This document shows, one piece after another, positions 36,244 through 47,138 of a DNA stretch of 64,000 nucleotides. Every line of letters begins with the position of its first letter. The stretch's first letter is position 1. The notes below the pieces were generated by a model. That model made no database searches and was not told the DNA's origin. It worked only from the letters and a program-made list of their open reading frames with translations. The stretch lies in the NCBI GenBank assembly GCA_963809545.1, contig CAWEKD010000007.1, positions 682,001-746,000 on the forward strand. The letters run 5' to 3'. The stretch is from Natronosporangium sp035305625 (lineage in GTDB: Bacteria > Actinomycetota > Actinomycetes > Mycobacteriales > Micromonosporaceae). The translations under genes were made by a program, and so were the position numbers.

Positions 36244-36341
36244 CGTCCTCCGTCCTCCTGTTCCCACCGGCGCTCGCCGCCGCGGGCTCTCATTGTCACC
36301 CACCGGTACCCTCAGCACGAAGCGGTACGGGAGGAGCCGGG

Positions 36342-37337
36342 GTGGACCTGGACGCGTTCGTCACCGAACACCGGGGCGAGTGGGAACGGCTACGGCGGCT
36401 GTCCAGTCGTCGGGCCCGTCGCCTGTCCCCAGAGCAGGTCGACGAGTTGGTCGCTCTGTATCAACGGGCCGCCACCCATTTGTCGATCGTGCGCAGCCGG
36501 TCCGGCGATCCCGCCCTGGTGGCCTGGCTCTCCCAAGTGGTGCTGCGGGGCCGCGCCGCGCTCACCCCCTCCCGTGGGTTCACCTGGGCCGGCGTCGTGC
36601 GTTTCCTGACTACTTCCTTCCCGGGTGAGGTGTGGCGGGCCGCCCCGTGGTGGATCGGGGTGGCGGTAGCGTTCAGCACCCTGGCCGGGATCCGGATGGC
36701 GGTGGTGGCGGCCGCCCCCGAGCGGTACCTGCCGCCGGCGGAGATCGACCGCATCGTCAACGAGGCGTTCGAGGCGTACTACTCCACCTACCAGCCGCAG
36801 AACTTCGCCGCGCTGGTGTGGACAAACAACACCTTCGTCGCCGCGCTGTGCCTGGCCGCCGGGGTGCTGATCGTGCCCACCCTGCTGGTGCTCTGGCACA
36901 ACCTGGAGAACCTCGGCGTGCTCGGCGGCATCATGATCGCCAATGACCGGACCGACGTCTTCTTCGGGCTACTGCTCATCCACGGCCTGCTGGAGCTCAC
37001 CGCCGTCTTCGTCGCGGCCGGAGTGGGGCTGCGGATCGGCTGGGCCTGGATCGCCCCGGGTCCATATTTGACTCGGCCCCACGCGGTGGCGCAGCGGGCC
37101 CGATCCGGCATGGTGGTGGCGCTCGGGCTTGGGCTGGTGCTACTGGTCAGCGGCGTGATCGAGGCGTTCGTCACTCCGGCACCGCTCCCGATCGCGCTCC
37201 GGCTGACGATCGGCGCCATGGCGTGGCTCGGCTTCCTGGGCTACGTGGGCTGGTGCGGCCGGAGGGCGGTTCACTCTGGACAGCATGCGGACGTGGATCC
37301 GCTGGAGCGGCCCGCCACCGCCCCGGTCAGTAACTGA
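36342..37337 (+). CDS. SpoIIM family membrane protein
   Basis: 331-residue stage II sporulation protein M-like membrane protein. N-terminal helical region (DLDAFVTEHRGEWERLRRLSSRR, LYQRAATHLSIVRSR), then TM segments and the DUF95/SpoIIM pattern YYSTYQPQNFAALVWTNNTFVAALCLAAGVLIVPTLLVLWHN and LIHGLLELTAVFVAAGVGLRIG. GTG at 36342 chosen for GAGGAG 5 bases upstream. Despite the name, in actinobacteria it goes with RDD and MoxR genes rather than sporulation engulfment. Confidence 0.9.
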   Translation: MDLDAFVTEHRGEWERLRRLSSRRARRLSPEQVDELVALYQRAATHLSIVRSRSGDPALVAWLSQVVLRGRAALTPSRGFTWAGVVRFLTTSFPGEVWRAAPWWIGVAVAFSTLAGIRMAVVAAAPERYLPPAEIDRIVNEAFEAYYSTYQPQNFAALVWTNNTFVAALCLAAGVLIVPTLLVLWHNLENLGVLGGIMIANDRTDVFFGLLLIHGLLELTAVFVAAGVGLRIGWAWIAPGPYLTRPHAVAQRARSGMVVALGLGLVLLVSGVIEAFVTPAPLPIALRLTIGAMAWLGFLGYVGWCGRRAVHSGQHADVDPLERPATAPVSN

Positions 37338-37434
37338 TCGCCGGACGCATTCGACGCCCCGCACCCCACGCATTCGCCCCCTCACCCTCATGCCGCTGAG
37401 ATCACGTGTGCCCAGGCAGAGAGCCGATGAACTC

Positions 37435-37463
37435 TTGACTTCATAGATGAGTTTCGGTAGACG
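37435..37463 (+). promoter_or_regulatory. Possible sigma-70-type promoter upstream of the LAL regulator
   Basis: TTGACT and TAGACG separated by 17 bases, in a locally AT-rich stretch about 85 bases before the start codon at 37547. Confidence 0.4.
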
Positions 37464-37546
37464 TTAAGACATCGGGGTGTCGGCGGAAACGCCAGATCTA
37501 CCGCCATGACAGGCCCGTTCGGTAACCACTCCGGCGGGGAGGGCCG

Positions 37547-40483
37547 ATGTCGGTCAGGGTCTCGTCCACCGATCGGGTGATGTCTGCCACCACGTCAGTC
37601 GTCCGTCCACCCGCTACTCGCGTGGTCTGCCCGATCCTGGTCGGACGGGTGGCGGAGTTGACGCAACTCCGCCAGGCGGTCCAACGACCGCCGTCGGTCA
37701 TCACGATCGAGGGTGAGGCCGGAATCGGGAAGACCCGGCTGGTGCAGCACCTCCTGGCTGAGCCGGCCCTCGCCAACACCGCCCGCCTCGTGGGGCAGTG
37801 CAGCCCGCTGCGGGAACCGTTCCCGCTCGGCCCGGTGATCGATGCGCTCACCGGGGCGGGGCGCTGGCTGCCGACCACCGGCCTGCCGGCGGTGACCGCC
37901 GCCCTGCGGCCGCTGCTGCCGGAGCTGGCGGACCGACTGCCGGCACCGTTGCCCCCGCTCGAACACCGCCGACAGGAGCGACACCGGCTGTTCCGGGGCA
38001 TCCGGGAACTGCTGGCGTGCCTTGGGCCGACCGTGCTGGTCCTGGAGGATCTGCACTGGATCGATCCGGGGACAGAGGAACTCATCCGCTTCCTCACCGA
38101 CCGCCCACCCCCGGAGCTGAGTCTGGTGCTCACCTATCGCCGGGAGGACCTCGCCAACCCCCGCACCACCAGCCCGGCGTCACCGGCCGGGCGGGCGGAG
38201 CAGCTCCGGCTCGCACTCCCGCCCCTGACCGCCACCGAGGTGGCCGCGCTGGTGGCCGCGGTCCATCGCCGACCAGTGCCGGAGCGGTTCAGCCGCAAAC
38301 TGTACGAACGCACCCTGGGGATCCCCCTGGCGGTAGAGGAGGTCCTCGGCCTGCTGTGGGATCGACACTCCGGCACCGATTCCGGCCCCCTCCTGGACGA
38401 CCTCCCCACCGAGGGCCCGCGGGCGGTACCGGCCACGCTGCGGGACGCGCTACTCGACCGGGTCCGGCGCCTGAGCGGCGCCGCGGTCCGGCTCCTGCAC
38501 GCCGCCACCGTCCTCAACCACCCCGCCACCGAACCGGTCCTGTCACGACTGGCCGGTCTGTCCGAACTAGACTGCACTACCGCGCTCGCGGAGCTGATCG
38601 ATCGCGGGCTGCTCCAGCCGGTCGGTGAGAACCAGTACGGATTCCGCCACCCCCTGGCGCAGCAGGCGATCCACGATTCCCTGTCCGAGCCGGTCCGGCG
38701 GGCCCTCCACCGCCGGGCGGTGCGCGTACTGGCCACCCTGGGGTCTCCGCCGCCGTTGGCCCGGCTCGCCCACCACAGCCGGGCCGGGGGCCTGATCGAC
38801 CAGTGGCAACGGTACGCCGAGGCCGCCGCCGACCAGGCGCTGGCGCTGGGGGACCACGAAACCGCTACCCGACTCCTGCGGCAGGTGGTGGCCCGCCCCG
38901 GCGCCACCACCTCCACCCGGGTCCGGATCGCCATCAAACTGGGGCGGGCGGCGCTGGACGGGCTGAGCCACTGCGCCGCGCTCACCCTGCTCCAGGACAC
39001 CCTGGCCGAGGCCGAGCTGCCGGTGGAGGCCCGTGGTGAGCTGCGACTGTGCCTGGGGCTGCTGCTGCGTAACCAGTCCCAGCAGGCCGAGCAGGGCTGG
39101 CAGGAGCTGACCCAGGCGGTGACCGAGTTGGCGCAGCGCCCCGGACCGGCCGCGCGCGCCATGGCCAGTCTGGGAGCGCCCTACCTGACCGACGGCCACC
39201 ACCTGGACGAACACTTGAGTTGGCTGGCGCGAGCGGAGCAGACCGCGCAGCGCTCCGGGGACGCAGAACTGCGGGCGGTGGTACGGGTCAACCTCGCCAC
39301 CGCGCTGCTGTGCACCGCCGACGCCGACAGTTGGCGGCGGGTCGGACCCGACGGTTCCCTCGCGGGCGTGACCGAGGCGGGCGACCCCCGGATGGCGGTC
39401 AACGCCGCCTGGTCGGCGGTGGGTACCGGTCGGTATCGGCAGGCGGAGCAGTTGCTGCGGACCGCCCCCACCATGATCGACAATCCGGCCGGTAGCTACC
39501 TGTCCTGCGCGCTGGCCGGCACCACCCTGCTCTACGACTATGCGGTCGGCAACTGGGAGGGCCTGGTCACCCGAGCTGAGCAGGTCACCGACGAACACTC
39601 GCAAGTGGCGTCGGTGGTGGCCGAGGCGAAGCTGGTGCTCGGCCTGTTGGCGCTGGCCACCGGCCGTTCCCGGGAGGCGGCCGACCACTTGTCGACGGTG
39701 GGGGGATCGGTGCCGGTGGCGGTGGCGGCGCGCGCGGGCCTGGCGCGGCTGGCGGCCGCCAGCGGGGACCTGGCCGCCGCCGAGCGGCAGGTCACCGAGG
39801 GGCTCACGCTGATTCGAGGCAAGGGAGTGTGGTGCTGGGCCGCGGAGCTGCTACCGATCGCGGTAGCGGTGCTGGGCCGCTCCCCTGGGCACACCGGCGG
39901 CGGCGTCGCCGCCGCCGAGGCGGTGCTGGACGAGGCCGCCCGGGGGCTGGTCGGTCGCGACAGTCCGTTGGCGGCGGCGGCGCTCCTGGCGGGCCGGGCG
40001 CTGGTGGCCGAAGCCAAGGGGGCACTGGCCGCGGCCGCCGCGGGGCACGCCGAAGCCGCCCGGGCGTATGAGGCGCTCCCGCACCCGTACGCGGCGGCTC
40101 AGGCCTGGGAGGCGCACGGCCGGTGCCTGGTGGCGGCGGGGCAGGACGCCACCGGGGTCCTGACCGACGTGGCCCACCGGTACGCCACCCTCGGGGCGAC
40201 TTTCGACGGTGCGCGCGCTCGGCACCTGCTGCGCAGCCTGGGAGGCCGAGTACCGCATCGGCGCGGGCGGCGCGGTTACGGCGGCCAACTGTCCCCTCGG
40301 GAGCGAGAGGTGGTCCGACTGGTCCGGACCGGCCTGACCAATCGCGAGGTGGCGGAGGCGCTGTTCCTGTCCCCCCGCACCGTGGAGGCGCATGTGGCGC
40401 GGGCGCTCCGCAAGCTCGGCCTGCCGTCCCGGCGGGCGTTGGCCACCGGGCAGATCGCCGTCAGTCTCGGCGATCAAAGCTGA
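37547..40483 (+). CDS. Large ATP-binding LuxR-family regulator (LAL type)
   Basis: 978 residues. N-terminal AAA-like ATPase: Walker A GEAGIGKT at residues 56-63, Walker B VLVLEDLHWID, and a sensor region (LGIPLAVEEVLGLLW). The long middle is helical and TPR-like. The C-terminal 60 residues are a LuxR helix-turn-helix (LSPREREVVRLVRTGLTNREVAEALFLSPRTVEAHVARALRKL). LAL proteins commonly activate secondary-metabolite or carbohydrate genes. A GGGGAGGG site lies just before the ATG. It is convergent with a secreted protease gene; target genes are not evident. Confidence 0.93.
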   Translation: MSVRVSSTDRVMSATTSVVRPPATRVVCPILVGRVAELTQLRQAVQRPPSVITIEGEAGIGKTRLVQHLLAEPALANTARLVGQCSPLREPFPLGPVIDALTGAGRWLPTTGLPAVTAALRPLLPELADRLPAPLPPLEHRRQERHRLFRGIRELLACLGPTVLVLEDLHWIDPGTEELIRFLTDRPPPELSLVLTYRREDLANPRTTSPASPAGRAEQLRLALPPLTATEVAALVAAVHRRPVPERFSRKLYERTLGIPLAVEEVLGLLWDRHSGTDSGPLLDDLPTEGPRAVPATLRDALLDRVRRLSGAAVRLLHAATVLNHPATEPVLSRLAGLSELDCTTALAELIDRGLLQPVGENQYGFRHPLAQQAIHDSLSEPVRRALHRRAVRVLATLGSPPPLARLAHHSRAGGLIDQWQRYAEAAADQALALGDHETATRLLRQVVARPGATTSTRVRIAIKLGRAALDGLSHCAALTLLQDTLAEAELPVEARGELRLCLGLLLRNQSQQAEQGWQELTQAVTELAQRPGPAARAMASLGAPYLTDGHHLDEHLSWLARAEQTAQRSGDAELRAVVRVNLATALLCTADADSWRRVGPDGSLAGVTEAGDPRMAVNAAWSAVGTGRYRQAEQLLRTAPTMIDNPAGSYLSCALAGTTLLYDYAVGNWEGLVTRAEQVTDEHSQVASVVAEAKLVLGLLALATGRSREAADHLSTVGGSVPVAVAARAGLARLAAASGDLAAAERQVTEGLTLIRGKGVWCWAAELLPIAVAVLGRSPGHTGGGVAAAEAVLDEAARGLVGRDSPLAAAALLAGRALVAEAKGALAAAAAGHAEAARAYEALPHPYAAAQAWEAHGRCLVAAGQDATGVLTDVAHRYATLGATFDGARARHLLRSLGGRVPHRRGRRGYGGQLSPREREVVRLVRTGLTNREVAEALFLSPRTVEAHVARALRKLGLPSRRALATGQIAVSLGDQS

Positions 40484-40549
40484 CCGCCCGCACCGTGACG
40501 GGCAGAAATGCTCCCTACGCCGATACCCGGCAACCCGCTCGCATGAAGT

Positions 40550-40586
40550 GGCGGGTCGGGCGCTGGCGGAGGGCGCCCGACCCGCC
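40550..40586. terminator. Strong hairpin between convergent genes
   Basis: A 14-bp perfect stem (GGCGGGTCGGGCGC / GCGCCCGACCCGCC) with a 9-base loop in the gap between the LAL regulator and the protease gene; would terminate on both strands. Confidence 0.8.
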
Positions 40587-40640
40587 GGGTGGGTACTGCT
40601 CCACGGACTAGCCGCGGATCAGTGGGTTATGCAGCTGCTG

Positions 40641-42392
40641 CTACGGCACCGACTTGGTGACCGAGTCGCTGCCGTCGGGACCGCTGACCGTCAGGGTGAC
40701 GTTGTAGTTACCGATGAGGTACAGGTAGCTGACCGTCACCCCGCTGCCAGTGCCTCCGTCGCCGAAGTTCCAGCTGTAGGAGGTGATGTTCCCGGTGGAC
40801 GAGCTCGCGTCGAAGCTGCAGTAGAGGAAGAAGAGCAGCGAGGTGCAGCTGTGGGTGAAGTCCGCCTTCAGCCCCGGCGGCGGCGGAGGCGGCGGAGGCG
40901 GCGGCGGGGTGCCACCGGTGGCGGCGAGCACCGCGGCCAGGGCGTCGATCCGGCCCTCACCCCAGACGTTGTTGTTCTCCGGCGTACCACCACAGCTGGT
41001 GTTGTTCATGTCCCGAGCGGTGGTGTCCAGCACATCGATGGTGCCTGCGATGTTGCCCCGGTAGTCCGGCGCGGCCGACCAGATCAGGGCGACCGTGCCG
41101 GAGACGTGCGGTGCCGCCATCGAGGTGCCGCTGCAGCGTGGCGTACGCGTTGGTCGGCAGGCTGGACCGCACGTTGCTGCCCGGGGCGGCGATGTTCGGC
41201 TTGATCGATGCCGTCGACGCCGGACGTACCCGCGGCTGGAGAAGCGAGGAGATGGCGTTGTTGATGTCGTACGCCCCGACCGCGTACGCCTGCGGGTTGT
41301 CGCCGGGCGAGTCTCGGCGGTGTTGCAGCCCGGGCCGGCGTTGCCGGCGGAGAACGCCGGGAAGATGCCCGCGGCCCGCCAGGCGTTGACGGTCTGCTGG
41401 TACCAGGTGTCGCCGCCGGCCGCCGCCCCAGGAGTTGTTGACCATGTCGGGGCGCAGGTCCGGGCGGCGGGTTCTGGCCGTTGAGGTCGGTCGGGGCGAG
41501 CACCCACTGGCCGGCAGCGAGCAGGAGGCGTCGGAGCAGGTGCTGGTCTCGCAGCCCTTGGCGGCGATCCACTTGGCGCCGGGCGCCACGCCGATCTGGT
41601 TGCTGCGCGCCGTCGTCGCCGACCATGGTGCCCATGGTGTGGGTGCCGTGGCCGTTGTTGTCGCACGGTGCCGCGGTCGGCGCAGACCCCGGCCGGGTCG
41701 TACCAGTTGTAGTTGTGGTCGAAGTCCGCTACCGGTGTTGCCGCGGTACTGGTTGACCAGCGCCGGGTGGTCGAACTGCACGCCGGTGTCGATGTTGGCG
41801 ACGACGATGCCCTCGCCGCGTGTCGCCGAACTCGGACCAGACCTCGGGGCGCTTGATGTTGTGGATGTTCCACTCGACGGCGTTCGGTGCCGCGTCGGGT
41901 GGCGCGGACCGGCTCGACCGGCTCGACCAGCTTGTACGTCGCGGTTCGGTTCGATGCGCGGCCACGTCCGGCGCGGGCGGCGAACGCGTCGACCAGAGCC
42001 CGGTCGCCGGTGACCAGCAGCGCGTTGGCGATCCAGTACGAGGTGTACTCGATCCCCCGGGCGTCCAGGTCGGCCTTCAGGTCCGCCTGGCTCGCCTCCG
42101 CCACGCTGGTCAGCTGCTGGTAGACGTAGCTCGCCTTCTCCAGCTTGGTCTCCATGGTCCGGGTCGCGGACAGGTCGGCGTTCGCGGTCAGGTAGACGAA
42201 GAACTCGGTGGTGCCGTTTCGCTCGAGTTCCGCGTATACCTCCTGATCGATGTATGTCGAAGCAAACTCCGGGTTGGCGTTGGCGCCGACCGGCCCTGCG
42301 GTCAGCGACACCGCCACCAGACTGGCCGCAGCTCCCGCCACCACCAGTCTGCGCCGGAGTCGCGCAACGTCCAGCACGTTGCTGCCTAACAT
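40641..42392 (-). pseudogene. Secreted S8 subtilisin-like protease with PKD domain, many frameshifts
   Basis: Restored protein of about 590 residues. Signal peptide (RRRLVVAGAAASLVAVSLTAGPVGANA), then an inhibitor I9-type propeptide, then the subtilase domain with Asp in ANIDTGVQFDHPAL, His in GHGTHTMGTMVGDDG and Ser in GTSMAAPHVSGTVALIW, all present but spread over several frames between about 41900 and 41120. The C-terminus has a run of eleven prolines and a PKD domain (SFDASSSTGNITSYSWNFGDGGTGSG). The ATG at 42392 has GGAGGGA upstream. The promoter must lie in 42393-42632, which has an AT-rich TTACTACGCAATAAATAT stretch. Secreted protein degradation is the likely role. Confidence 0.85.
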
Positions 42393-42632
42393 GTTTCCCT
42401 CCCTCGAGGCGATCGGTGGCCTCGCCACGGCCGTGACGAGGACCGCCATCGGAATGGCTCCCCCGTGCACACTCACCGTCACCCGTCGGGAAACTCGGTG
42501 CAATCAGTAGTTACTACGCAATAAATATGGGCGGGGAGCGGACCGACCATGCCGGACGGACCGGACAATCGTCAACCAGTCATCACGGTCAGTAACCGCC
42601 GCCGCACCCGCCCACCGTCAGCTCCCCACCGG

Positions 42633-43953
42633 TCACAGCCGACCGGCGGCTTTGAGGTCCAGGTAGGCGTCGGCGACCGCGGCCGCGAACGTCTCCGGCG
42701 GCGCCTCCACCACCCGTACCCCGTGCCGGACCAGCGCGGCCCGGACCCGCTGCCGGGCCGCCAGCGTCCGGGCGGCGGCCGCGGCGGTGTAAAGGTCCGG
42801 TACCGAGCCTCGCTGGGTGACCAACCGGGTCAACTCCGGGTCCGTGACGGAGGCGACCACCACGCGATGCCGCGCCAGCAGACGCGGCAGCACCGGCAGG
42901 AGCCCTTCCCCCAGGGCCGCCGGCTCCAGGGTGGTGAACAACACCACCAGCGCCCGCCGGCGTGCCCGGTCACATACTTCGGAGACCACCCGCCCGAAGT
43001 CAGTCTCGGCCAACGCCGGAGTGAGGGTGGCGGTGGCGTCCACCAGGGCCGGTGGCAGACTCCGCCGGTGCCCGGTGGAGACGCTGGCGCGGACCTGGGT
43101 GTCCACCGCCAACAGGTCGACACGGTCTCCCGCATGGATCGCCAGGGTGGCCAGCAGGAGCGACGCGTCGATCGCCGCGTCCAGCCGCGGCTCGTCCCCC
43201 ACCCGGGCGGCGCTGGTCCGCCCCGTGTCCAATACGCACAGCACCCGCCGATCCCGCTCCGGCCGCCAATCCCGGACCATCACGTGCTCGGCCCGGGCGG
43301 TAGCCCGCCAGTCAATCGACCGGACATCGTCGCCGACCACGTACTCCCGCAGCGAGTCGAATTCGGTGCCCTGGCCGCGCCCCCGCACCACCACCTGGCC
43401 TTCGATCACCCGGAGCCGGGACAGCTTCTCCGGCAGGAACCGTCGCGAGTGGAACGGGGCCAGCACCCGCAGCGTCCAGGGCGGGGTCAGCCGCCGGGAG
43501 CGGCGGCGGCTGGTCTGCCGGAAGGCCAGCCCGAACGGCCCGTACGAGCGGACGGTCACCCGCACCGCCGGCCGGTCCCCCCGCCGGGTAGGGGTCAGCT
43601 CCGTGACCACCTCCACCGCCTCCCCCGGCTCGATCGTGACCGGGGTCGGTGGCGTCCGGTGTGCTGCGCGCCCCGGCCGAGGGCACCCAGGCGTCCCGGA
43701 TCACGCCTCGGACCGGCCGCACCCCGCGGTTACCCACCCGCAGCCGGACCGTCGCGGTCCCCCCGGCCCGCACCCGGCGGTCACCGGCGCGTTCGGCCCA
43801 CAAATCCGCCACCGAGCCCGCCAGGGCGAGATCCAGCCCCACCGCCACCGCCAGCAGCCCCACCACCCCCGCCAACCAGGGCCACGGCCACGGGGTGACC
43901 AGACCGGGGGCGGCCAGCAGCACCAACAGCACCGGGACACGCGGGGTCAACAT
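42633..43953 (-). pseudogene. DUF58 domain protein, one frameshift
   Basis: About 440 residues after repair. N-terminal TM region (VPVLLVLLAAPGLVTPW, LAGVVGLLAVAVGLDLAL) and an Ig-like part, then the DUF58 core (LREYVVGDDVRSIDWRATARAEHVMVRDW) and a vWA-like fold (RRVLCVLDTGRTS). The frame changes near 43640, where an extra C in a run of four Cs explains it (DATDP then VTIEPGEAVEVV). Last gene of the MoxR cluster; DUF58 proteins are usual partners of MoxR ATPases. Confidence 0.87.
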
Positions 43954-43960
43954 GGGACTC

Positions 43961-45117
<1,157 letters not shown>

Positions 45118-45121
<4 letters not shown>

Positions 45122-46446
45122 GATGCGCCTCCTTCGGCTGCGGGGTTGTCGCGGGTAAGCAGCTCCACCACCGCGTCCAACTCCGCCACTGCGGCGGTGA
45201 GCTGATCATCGGTGTGCGGCTCCCGCTCGTACAGGATCTGCCGGAGCTGCTCCGGGGGGAGACCGGTGCGCTCCGCCGCGGCCGCCACCACCGTCTCCGG
45301 CGTCGGCGGTGGCGCAAGCGGCAGCCCCAGCGCGGGCAGAATCCGGCGCAGCGCCGCCTCCCGGAGAGCCGCCAAGGCCACCGGGCGCGCGTGAGTCACC
45401 TGATACAGCCGGCCTCGGCCAGCGACCACCTCGGTGGCCGGCACCACCACCGGCAACGGCTCGGACACCGGCGGCCCCAAGCGGCGGGCCCGGACCACCG
45501 CCACCAACACCGCCAGCAGCAGGGCCAGCAGCAGCCCCGCCGTCACCCCGGGCGGGTACCCGTCCAGCAGCGCCGCCAACGGGTTCCCACCACCGGATCG
45601 ATCCATCTCGGACCGTTCCGGTCCCTCCAGCGACGGCAGCTCCGGAAACCGCAGGCGTAGATCCACCGGCAGCGACAGCGCGTCCACCCAGATCACCTCA
45701 CGGTGACCACCGAGCAGGCCGAGGGCGAGGTCGGCGTTGCCGTACTCGCCCAACCGCCGGTTCAGGAACGGATGTGCGCCGCCGACCACGAAGACGTCCC
45801 GGTCAGTGTCGCTCCACCGGACCAGCCCGCCGCCATAACAGGACTGGCTCTGCTCCGGCAACACCGGAACGTACCGGTTGCGGACCACCGCGGCCCGGCC
45901 GGCGGCGACCGCCTCCGGTACCTCACACCCCGGCTCCGCCACACCGGTGGCCCACCGCTGTTTCCCATGGACAAACGGCATCCCGGAGAGCTGCAGCTGC
46001 AGTTTGTTCGGCATCACCAACACCACTCGGTGGATGCCAGCATGCTGAGTGGCCGCGGCGGCCAGGAGGCTCCCCATCAGGCTGGGTTTAGCCACGAACA
46101 GCACCGCGTCCTCCGCGGAGTCGACTTGGGCGAACGCGGTCTCCACGTCGGTGACGTGGGTGACGGTGGCGCCGCGCTCAGTCAGCAGGTCCGCCAGCGC
46201 GCTGGAGCCGTCCTGGTCGGTGCGGTGCGGATGCAACGTGGCGGCCTCCCCTAGGTCAGGCTCCTCCAGCCCCCTGGCCACCAGCGTGATCACGATGAGC
46301 ATCGCCGCTACCGCCAGCGGTGTCACCAACCGGTACCACCGTTGTCGCCACCGGCTCGACCGCCGCGCCGTCGTCGTTGGCCGCCCCTCCACCGGTGCCG
46401 CCCCGGCGGCCGAGGGGGTCGGGGCGAACGGGATGGTCGTGCTCAT
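45118..46446 (-). CDS. DUF4350 domain membrane protein
   Basis: 442 residues. N-terminal cytoplasmic tail, a TM helix (LVTPLAVAAMLIVITLVARGL), an extracellular DUF4350 domain (GSSALADLLTERGATVTHVTD, DAVLFVAKPSLMG, VFVVGGAHPFLNRRLGEYGNADLAL) and a second TM helix (VTAGLLLALLLAVLVAVV). C-terminal cytoplasmic part (LREAALRRILPALGLP). Overlaps MoxR and DUF4129 genes; the ensemble is a conserved actinobacterial cluster of unknown overall role. Confidence 0.9.
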
Positions 46447-47138
46447 CGGCTCACCTGCCGCTGTGCCACCAGTCCTCCCGTCAACAGCGCCGCCACCGTC
46501 GCCTGATACTCCCGCATGCGCGCGTCGTCCGCCGCGGTGGCGGGCCGTCCGCCGTACCAGATGCGGGAGAACAACTCACCGGCGGCGCGCAACGGCTCCG
46601 CCAAGGACGGATAGACCGCGGCGGCGCGGGTGGTCAACTCTGTCACCGTCCATCCCGGACGATAATCAAGCAGTTCCCGCTCGACCAGGGCGCGGACCAT
46701 CGCCCGCAACCGCTCCCGGACCGCCTCCTTGTAGCGCCCCTGGGCGGCCAGCTCGTCCGCGCTCATGGTGAGCTGCTGAGCGGGCAGGTCCGGCAGCTCG
46801 TCCGGCGCCAGCTCGACCGGCTCCGGCGCCACCGCCGGCGCCGGCTCCCGGGGCGGTCGGCGCCGCCACCGCCACCGCAGCCGCAACCGGGACCACCACC
46901 GCCCGAACCGGCGCCAGAAGCCCCGCCGGAACGGCCACCGCCACCGCGGCCGCCGCCACCGCTTCCGGGGGCCGGTGCTCGCCTCCCCCCGCCGTCCCCG
47001 CGGCAACCACGCCGGCCAGTAGTACCACAGCACCCCGGTCAGCAGGGCGACCGTCACCAGCCCGCCCCCCAACGTCGCCACCCCGCCGGGGACCGCATCC
47101 GCCAGCACCGCGACGAGCTGGTGCCACCACCTCATCAC
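46443..47138 (-). CDS. DUF4129 domain membrane protein with Arg/Trp-rich segment
   Basis: 231 residues. One N-terminal TM helix (GLVTVALLTGVLWYYWPAWL), then a highly unusual segment at residues 58-97 containing 19 arginines and 8 tryptophans out of 40, then the DUF4129 domain (AAQGRYKEAVRERLRAMVRALVERELLDYRPGWTVTELT, LFSRIWYGGRPATAADD). The segment must lie on one membrane face next to the domain. Part of the MoxR cluster by overlaps with both neighbours. Confidence 0.88.
   Translation of the reverse strand: MMRWWHQLVAVLADAVPGGVATLGGGLVTVALLTGVLWYYWPAWLPRGRRGEASTGPRKRWRRPRWRWPFRRGFWRRFGRWWSRLRLRWRWRRRPPREPAPAVAPEPVELAPDELPDLPAQQLTMSADELAAQGRYKEAVRERLRAMVRALVERELLDYRPGWTVTELTTRAAAVYPSLAEPLRAAGELFSRIWYGGRPATAADDARMREYQATVAALLTGGLVAQRQVSR

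Noticed and set aside
40860..40910. Repetitive GGCGGCGGA-type sequence that could be taken for a tandem repeat array
   Set aside because: It encodes the polyproline linker between the protease and its PKD domain; there are no spacers or regular repeat units as in CRISPR.
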